A stretch of DNA of 64,000 nt from Plasmodium brasilianum (lineage: Eukaryota > Apicomplexa > Aconoidasida > Haemosporida > Plasmodiidae), in assembly GCF_023973825.1 (NCBI RefSeq), contig NW_027122927.1, positions 1-64,000 on the forward strand, in the 5' to 3' direction. Positions 55,519 to 64,000 of this stretch are shown here, piece after piece (within the stretch, counting starts at the first letter, position 1; every line of letters starts with the position of its first letter). A program made the position numbers and the translations under genes. The notes under the pieces were generated by a model. The model made no database searches. It was not told the DNA's origin and worked only from the letters and a program-made list of their open reading frames with translations.

Positions 55519-55893
55519 AATTTATATTTATAATATTGTAACGTACTAAGCAAAATATTAATTATAATATAATACAATTCTAAGGAAAATGGAAGCTATA
55601 CTTATCCTTATAAATTTTTTTTAATATTTTCTGTATAATTATAAAAATTTTATAAATCAAATGCTTCGCACAACAAATATAAAGAAATATATCTTTTTTT
55701 TATATAAGTTTTATATTCATTTTATTTTAAATAGTCGAATTATCATTAAAATGAAATAATGTACATTTATTTATAATTATTCAAATGACAAAAAGTAATT
55801 ATTTAATATATTATATTACCTAAGTAATTCTTTTATTATCCTTTTAAAAATAAAATAAAAAAATATATAAGTTTTCTTAATCATTGTCTATAT

Positions 55894-55944
55894 TGAGTTT
55901 ATATGGATCATGGAATATATAGAATGTAGAGAATATAGATAATT
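55894..55944 (-). promoter_or_regulatory. Conserved upstream block (fam-l 54522)
   Basis: Contains GAATGTAGAGAATATAGATA, identical over 20 bases to the copy at 28519-28538, 376-426 bp upstream of the start at 55518. Preceded by TGAGTTTATATGG, which parallels TGAGTATATA at 28501 and 59271. Confidence 0.55.
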
Positions 55945-57182
55945 TTTTGCTCTGTTTATTCAGATTATAAAAACAGTTTTTAATGATGTTTTTCTGTTAC
56001 TAATTAACATTATATTTTTTAAAAATAAGTTACTATAGTCAAATAATATTAATTATTATAATAGTATAATAAATGCTGTAAAAAATATTTTATTAAATAT
56101 TTTATGATATTTTAATTATATCACTTTTATTCTTTAATTGTATATAATATTTTTAAAAAATGGAATTTATATCATATTACCACATATATACAACAATATA
56201 TATTTTAAATATGAATAAATTATAATTTTTTATTATTGTATAACAATTTTAGAAAATCACAAATTTAAGTTTAATTTATATCACTATATAAGATTAAGGT
56301 GTTTTAAAATTTACGGACTTTATTTATTATATAATTTCTACTTACAAATGCATTTTCACGTACTAATATATTATAATATAATAAAAAATAAATATATTGT
56401 AAATCGTGTATTAAAAATATTATTACCGTAATATACTTCATTAATTCATAATCTTAATTTTGACATTAACGTATACTGATAACACTTTTTTCATCAATGT
56501 ACATTATCACAGTTATTTAGAATAAACCTATAAATAAAAGTGTATATACAACTACGAAATTATTGTAATGAAATAATAAACATTGTTATTTCTCTATTTA
56601 TTGAACACTAAACAAATACACAAAACTAGTAATACCCTGCATACTGTTACTACCAAGATTAAAATTATACTTATACATGTTGACAACTTATTATCCGTAA
56701 AGTAAAAAAATAAACCTGTATTTATGGTTTATATGCATAAAACAAAATAGGCTTTTTTTTTAATTTATTTAAACTATTATTGTTATAAATATGATTGAAT
56801 TAGTAATTGTCAATATAATCTATTTATATTTTTATGTCTATTTAAAATAATATTAAATTTTAATTAATATATTTATGGAAAACAATAAATTACAACTAAA
56901 ATATATAAATAAATATCCATAAATAATTAAAAAAAAAGAAAAGAAAATATTTATTTTTGAAATATTGATGAAAATTAAAATTTTATTTATATATCACATT
57001 TTTTGATATTTAAATTATGTCAAAGAAAAAATTAAAATATTTATATATGCTATGTATTAATATATGATTAAATGTATTTTCTTATTTTAGTCCTATAATA
57101 ATATAGAGAATGATAACAATATATAGTATATTTATTTATAAATATTCACTATAATATATATGTATTGATAATTACGCAAAAT

Positions 57183-57210
57183 TTAATTAACACCACAATA
57201 TAGAATACTT
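57183..57210. repeat. Conserved 3'-flank block (fam-m 58009)
   Basis: Contains AATTAACACCACAATATAG, 822 bp beyond the fam-m stop. The A/T-rich tail of the block is diverged. Confidence 0.58.
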
Positions 57211-58008
57211 GTACAGGGATACATACATATAAATTTACATATAATTGTAAAAATTCAGGATATATAATTTAGAAAGTATTTTAATATAATCTATAAATAG
57301 AAAGGATATTATATTATTATATATTTATAATTTCACATTTATATTATGAAAACTGAATTAAATCTTATAAATATATCTTTACAAATATGGTTTCTTCTTT
57401 CACATTACTCATAAATTTATTTTATAGAATAACATTTTAATTTAAAAAAAAAAAAATATATGTATATATAAATATCACTTCAACAAAATTCATTCACTAC
57501 ATTTTATAAAATTCTAAACAAGATATACTTGAGGTTAATTTTAATATAATGACACATATTAATTCATATAATGAACAAATAATAATTTTATTGTAATAGA
57601 AGGTTAAAAATAGAAAGCATCACTTTTTATTACTAATCCTTTTGTCACAGTTCTATAAATATATATGAATTATAATATTCTATATTTGCCTTAAAAAACA
57701 AGTATATATTTTCCATAGAAATATATTTAACTACATAAATATAAACATTAGGTTATATATATTTAATTCAACTTTTATAATAATTTAGTATACACATTTA
57801 TAAATATAAGAACATTAAAATCCACAAAGAAAAGAAAAAAATAATTTTTTATTGTTGTTAATTAAAAAACTAGTTATGCAAACGTACATTCGTAACATTA
57901 TGACAATTCCAGGTAGGCTTATTAATAATATACCACTAAGAATCTTACATATATGACTTCATATTGAAGACTTCTTGATAGAATAATATATATTCCATAT
58001 TATTTATT

Positions 58009-58878
58009 TTACTCAGTCATCAACTTAATTTTTTTATATTTTTCATTATTTATTAAGATCTTTGTAATTCCTACTACTATTATAATAGCTAATATAAAAA
58101 GAAGTATACAAAATAATAATGGATAAGTATAGGATGGTACTGGGATACTGTCTTTTAAATCAAAAGCGCTTTTTATTGATTCCATGATCTTTTCCGCAGC
58201 ATCTTTCAAGTAACCTAATCCTTGTAATATGGGGTATCCTATTCCCAACACGAAAAAAAGAAAAAGTATAGCAACTCCAAATCCATAATTTCTAAATTTT
58301 ATTTTTTTTAAACCTATATCACCAATTCTCCTGTTTTTTTCAAGAAAATAATCATAATCTTTTTTTTTTATCCACTTTTTTTCAAAATGGAAATGTTTTC
58401 CATCAAATATTCCATTATTATGATTTATTACTTCTGTATAATATTGCGCCTTATTCAGTGAACTTCTATTTGATTTTTTGCGTTTCATTGTGTCTTCTAC
58501 TTTATTATATATATCTCTTTGAGAATAACTTCTATTATTAGGTATATCATCTTTTAAACTTGCACTATTTGAATCCTTGGTCTCTTTATATTTTGCTAGT
58601 AATCTGTACTTCTTTATGTCTAATTTCTGACCAAGGTTATAGTTCACATCCAATATTTTGTTAAATGAAATCTAAATAAGTAAAGAAAGGATTTTTTTAA
58701 TTAAAAAAAAATATATTTTTAAAAGTTCATATTAAAAAAAAAGAACAAAATATATAAAAAATACATATAAATTAAAATAATATTCTAATACTATATCATT
58801 TTCAAAATTTAGAATCCAAGTTGAAATTATAAAAAAAAAAATTTCAGTAAATATGAATAACTTCTTTGGCTTTTCCAT
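58009..58878 (-). CDS. fam-m exported protein
   Basis: Two exons, complement(join(58009..58671, 58792..58878)), 249 residues; intron 120 bp, donor GTATTAGA, acceptor CTTATTTAG. Exon 1 encodes MEKPKKLFIFTEIFFFIIST and ends WILNFENDI. Exon 2 starts ISFNKILDVNYNLGQK; PEXEL-like YRLLAKYKE with Arg at residue 52. Signature KAQYYTEVINHNNGIFDGKH, then FEKKWIKKKDYD and EKNRRIGDIGLKK. Membrane segments at about 158-178 and 212-232; end NNEKYKKIKLMTE. Upstream partner of the fam-l gene at 54522, the two starts 3.4 kb apart. The Pro after the start is unusual in this exon. Likely exported to the infected red cell; role unknown. Confidence 0.9.
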
Positions 58879-61800
58879 TATATGGATTTTTATTATTCTG
58901 ATATAATTAGTAAAGAGAAAATTTTAAATTATATAACATATTTCTACTAATAAATGAAATTTTTTTTATTCAAAAAATTTTTTTTACTATTCCTATGTAA
59001 GTACTTAACAAAATGTATATAGTTGTTATTGCTTTTGCAATATATACAAAGAAACATAACTTTAAAAATATATTATATTATGTGTATCTTAATATTATTA
59101 TAAAAAAAAAATTAATTTTCATTTGAACAAAATAATTCGAATCCATTTATAAATATTCTAAATATATTATTTAATTATTTGATTAAGTGCAATTATTATG
59201 TAGTATTTTTTTGAATAGGTTTCATAATAATCAAAGTAAGAATAATAGGTTTCCTATTATTTTGAGTTATTGAGTATATATAGAATATTGAACGTAGAGA
59301 ATATAGATCATACATTGTTCTATAAGTTAATACAACAAGTACAAATCATAGAGATATTACTCCACTATTAATTCTAATTTAATAAATATTATACTTTAAA
59401 AAAGGTAGTAACTTACAATAAAATGTAAATTATTATAATAATATAATAATAAAAAATGAAAAAAAATAACATTTATGTAATAAAAATTATGATAAATACT
59501 TTAGTTTCTTCATAATTTTATAAATTCTTTTAAAGCTTATATTGTATTCAAATAATCTAATTTATATGCTACTATCTAATATATGAAAAAATATATATTT
59601 CAAAACAAAAGAAGGACTGAATTTTTATTTTTGTATAATCATTTTTAAAAATTATAATATTAATTATATTTAAATTATGTTATTAAACCTTAATGAAACG
59701 TTATTCCTTTAATCATCGTATATATTTTTTAATTAAATATATATAAATGCGAAAATTTTTAAAAAAAAAAGAAAACAAATTAAGAATAAAATTAATATAG
59801 AAATATTGCATATTAATTTAAGAACATATCAAATGAGAAAAATTTACAATTAAATTGCAGGACATAATGAGTACATAACAAACAAGAATGAATAACAATA
59901 AAGTCTACTATAATATAAGATTTAGTAATTGTTCTATTTATAATTTTATAACGAATATATATATATATATTTTTTTTTTTAAATACTTAGTTCCAGTAAC
60001 ACATTTCACAGATACATCATCATAAATCTACATATATATATAAATAAGGAATATTTTATTAAAAATACTTTTTCAGTAGTAAACATACTATGCCAATAAA
60101 ATCTCTTTAATTACATAATGTAACCATATGAATTATAATTATAAGAATATTATATACATCATATATTATCGTAACCATCTGAAATTTAGATTTATATTAT
60201 TTTTTCTATCAAAAATTTCACAATACTATGTGAATAGTTAAAAATATGAAAAAAATAGGTAACCCTAATATAATTTATTTAAGTTACCGAAAAAACAAAT
60301 TAAAAAATACATAAATTAACATTATTATATATTTATTGCTTTTTCTCATATACTAACTTTGTTATAACAATCATGAATATTCTTATTTAGATTATCGTAG
60401 TATTTTAAACAATATGAACATATAACACCCTTAATATTGGTTAATGTTTCCATTTATAATGCTCTTTAATCTACTTAAAATTTTTATAATATCCTATATA
60501 TAAAAATTGTAAAATAAATTATAAAAAATAAGTGCACTGTATAAAAAATTCTTCTTGATATTTACTTAGTTTAATTATCTTCAATGATAATAACACAAGT
60601 TATTCCAAAACATTTTTTAATATATTTTTAGAAAAAAATTTTGCATTTATCTAAATAATTTATATCCTATAAATTAAGAAGTCATACGCAAATACATTAA
60701 TTTACATTGAAATATTTAATTTTTCCCTTATTGAGCATGTATACTTACATTGATTATCTTTATATATATATCAATAAATTTTATATACTTTTCAAGTTAT
60801 ATCATTTTTATATTTATTTAATAATATTAATAATATTTAATAAGAATTCAAATAATATGATAAATAAAAAGTAATATTACATTTCAGTTAACAAAATATG
60901 ATTTCCATAGTTATACTAGTTACACGCTCCAATATCCCCGCCAAATGATATATTCATTTAAGTATCCAATTTTTATCGAATGTACTGTATTATTTATATG
61001 CTTTAATATATAATTTACTTAAAGAGATTATTATTTCTACATTTCTACTAATATAAAATTGTTGAAAATTTTCACTTTTTTATTTATCTAATACAAATTA
61101 TTTGTTTCACTATCTCTAAAACCTTTCCATATTTCATATATAATTGTAGCCGTCGCTCTTATTCTAAAAAATATAATTGACTATGTAATAGTCATTTAAA
61201 TAAATATGTTATACTTAATTCAATGAATTTTGTACACAATTGGAAAATTTTAATAATAAATATCAACTTCGTAAATATCATATGTTGTAGCGCATAAGAA
61301 TAGAGTTCTTAAACTATATTAATAAACTACATAAAAATAATGGATCTCTAAGTTATACAATTACAGTAAAATTATTATTTGTAAGTTTACTAGCAGAAGA
61401 AAAAATAACATCTGTAAATATGGTGTATGAAATTACATTTTTATTTTCATTAATTACATTAATATTCAGATATTATTTTTCATGTTTCCCTTTTACTAGT
61501 ACTACAAATTAATTTATTCAAAAATCTGAATGTTCTATACCATACGTCTAATATGTTACGACAAGAAATTCCTGTTAAAATGATGTTGTACATACAAAAA
61601 TGCAATTAGTTAATACTAGATTACATGATTTGTACTTTGATTTGAGCTTTAATGAGAAAATATAAAAATATGTATATGAAAGAAATACCCAAATATAGAT
61701 ATATTTTCCTGAAAAAAATAGTTCATTTTCTGTTAACAGAAAGTAATACATAACATTTATTCTACAAAACTATAGTCTGCATGTTTTCAGTATATACATC

Positions 61801-64000
61801 TTGGTGCATATAAAATAAAAACCCCAAATAATTTAATAGAAATATATATAAAAAAAAATTAAAAAAAAAATGATTACAACAATTTTTTTTTTAATAACGG
61901 CACTACAAATGTAATAGAATATGTGCATTATTTTAATATAACTATAAACTTTTCTTATATTAATGTCCATGTAAAAGATTTAATAACGTAAAATAAAGAA
62001 AATATTTGAAATTAAAGACAAATATTTTACTCAAATTTGTGGGTAATACAGACATAGAAATATAAACGAGAATTAATTTTAACTGAATAACCAATATCCA
62101 CTTATTCTTTAACATTAAAATTCTCAGTATATATAATATTTTTTATATGAATAGAAATAAAGCAAAAAGTACAAATTAATAATTTAATAAACGTAATATT
62201 CTTAGTATATGTAGTAAATAAGAAAAAGTATAATTAAAATCAAATAATAATTCTCAATATTAACAACATATTTTCTGTTAATTTACTATTTTTACATAAA
62301 TAATAATTTTTACACTAAGATAAATTACTAGATATGCTGTATATTAGAGACCTCAAAATTTAAAAGATGCATACCAGAACAATAGGATTTTATGAAGAAT
62401 AAATTATACATAGAATAATCTTACTTATATCAATAAGATTATATGACACTAATTAAATTATAAAAATAATATCACATATTTTATATTACATTATTCTTAA
62501 TAAATTTATCATATTTCTTATTCGTTAAAATACTTACTATAATAAGTTTCCTATATAATATGATAAGACTATATAGTTATATGCATAAATAAAAAGATAT
62601 TAGTAAAATTAAGTCCTGATTAACATAAAAATAAACTTTTTTATTTTATTTTTAAGGTGTATTATTATTTAAGACTGTTTATACTATAAAAATATGTTAA
62701 GAATTATTAACTCTACATTGAATAACATGAACTATATGTTTAAATACAAAAGTATCATTTTATAATAATAGATACTAAAACCTTTTTATTGTATTTTTGT
62801 ATATATTAAATAAAAAAAAAACTATATATTATTATTTAAATTTGTGCATTTTTCCATGTGCATCTACTTTTACATATTTTTCTACTTATAAGCTATTATA
62901 CTTTTTATGCATTTAGCATTTCTACTAGCTTATATTATGTTAATATTTTACATAAAGATATAACTATTATTATATTAAATATTATCTTTTAAATAAAAAT
63001 TCAAGTAGTATATTCATAATATTATGAAGTAAACTTCATTAATTCATATGAATTGTTATTTATTTTGTATTATTTTTAAATAAATCAAAAATAATATATA
63101 AATTGAAGTACTATAAAAAAATTCTGATCATATAATGAAAAATATAATTAAAAATACATAAACAAAGAAAAAAAAAAAATTTTCTTATAAACATTTTAAA
63201 ACGAAATTTACGTATTTTTTGTTGAAATAATTTCAAGTGTTTCAGAGAATCATGTACTATTTTACATTTCCAAATTATTTCACAATTATACGCTCATTAT
63301 ATAAATTATATTTACATATATTTATAAAATATATTCAAAAACATAATAAGTTATTTTTATGTATATTCTACTATATACTGTTATTAAATAATATATTTTA
63401 AAAAAACATTGAAAAAAATATATGATATTAAAATAAAAAGAACAGAACATTGAACAAATAAATTTTATATAAATAAATTAATGCATAAAAATAATTTAAT
63501 ATATAACTCATTATTATAAATTATTTACTAAATATAACCATAATAACGCAATTTTATATGTATGTTAATCAGTAACAGAAATTTATAATTAGTATATTTT
63601 TGTTTAATCTTCCGATCGTTCTTTATCTCATATGTACTTATTTCAAAGGAAACATTAGAATACGTAATAATATATGTACGTATTAATATAATAACCTATG
63701 TTGTTGGTTATAAGTTAAAACTTTTCTGCAATTTCATTTGATTATGCGCGTCATAAAAAGAATTATAAATAATATACAACTTTTTTTATTTTGTATACTA
63801 AATAAATATTTGTTATAAAAAAAAATTTATTTTATGATGGTTAAATGTATAAACAATCAAAAAAGTATATAATGTATTTTTATTCTACTTATTAGAATAT
63901 ATCTATCATAAATTAATGAAAAATAATTACAAAGCTTTATTATTTTTTGTTTAATGTAATTTAATATATTACTCTATTTACATTCAGTTATTATTTTAAT
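58879..64000. other. Non-coding DNA, collinear with 10.9-16.1 kb
   Basis: 5' flank of the fam-m gene (block at 59271-59311) and then about 4.5 kb without ORFs. From about 59 kb to the edge it tracks 11-16.1 kb at a near-constant offset of 47.9 kb. In the other copy this DNA leads into STP1, which begins at 17163, so a related gene may lie shortly past the right edge. Confidence 0.6.
59271..59311 (-). promoter_or_regulatory. Conserved upstream block (fam-m 58009)
   Basis: Contains TGAGTATATATAGAATATTG then AACGTAGAGAATATAGATCA, 393-433 bp upstream of the start at 58878. One or two bases differ from the 27056 and 54522 copies in the core. Confidence 0.55.

Larger units (their letters stand above)
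55519..58008. other. Spacer inside the 54.5/58.0 kb fam pair
   Basis: Holds the 5' flank of the fam-l gene (block at 55894-55944) and 3' flank of the fam-m gene (block near 57183-57210). Nothing else was recognised. Confidence 0.55.

Noticed and set aside
60256..60270. GGTAACCCTAATA, resembling the Plasmodium telomere repeat
   Set aside because: A single unit only; no array.

Overview
The window is very AT-rich eukaryotic DNA (roughly 80% A+T by eye). It has short GT-AG introns, long A/T tracts and few genes. It looks like a subtelomeric contig of a human-infecting Plasmodium. The best fit is Plasmodium malariae, because the two-exon exported proteins match what I recall of that species' fam-l and fam-m families, alongside PIR and STP1 genes. 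This assignment is from remembered family sequences, not from a search.

Layout. (1) 1-1448, + strand: 3' part of a PIR gene, cut by the left edge. (2) 3140-4018, - strand: exported protein of unknown function. (3) 7598-8290, - strand: decayed PIR-like pseudogene. (4) 10116-10938, - strand: fam-l pseudogene. (5) 17163-19700, + strand: four-exon STP1 gene with a tryptophan-containing cytoplasmic region. (6) 23102-23976 (fam-m) and 27056-28116 (fam-l), - strand, with a tiny secreted ORF between them on the + strand (25036-25176). (7) 38542-39498 (fam-l) and 41848-42684 (fam-m), - strand. (8) 54522-55518 (fam-l) and 58009-58878 (fam-m), - strand. Faint exported-protein remnants lie at about 30.5-30.7 kb and 45.5-46.2 kb. 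The rest is non-coding.

The exported-protein genes share one plan. A 28- or 29-codon exon 1 encodes a signal-like hydrophobic segment, and a 120-138 bp intron follows. Exon 2 carries a PEXEL-like RLLAK motif, with its Arg at residue 52 in all six fam-l/fam-m genes. Two transmembrane segments and a short basic tail complete the protein. Exon 2 has no ATG at its true start in several genes, so exon 1 had to be found by eye; I give joined coordinates. I infer that the products are exported into the infected red cell, and that PIR and STP1 products are variant surface or exported antigens.

The non-coding DNA is not random. The fam genes sit in modules of about 15-17 kb that repeat along the window, with similar 5' and 3' flanks. 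One block recurs about 400 bp upstream of every intact fam start codon. Another recurs about 810-840 bp beyond the stop codon of five intact genes and the pseudogene. About 5 kb (11-16 kb) is collinear with 59-64 kb, and 30-36 kb resembles 45-51 kb. No tRNA, rRNA, CRISPR, transposon or telomere array was seen.
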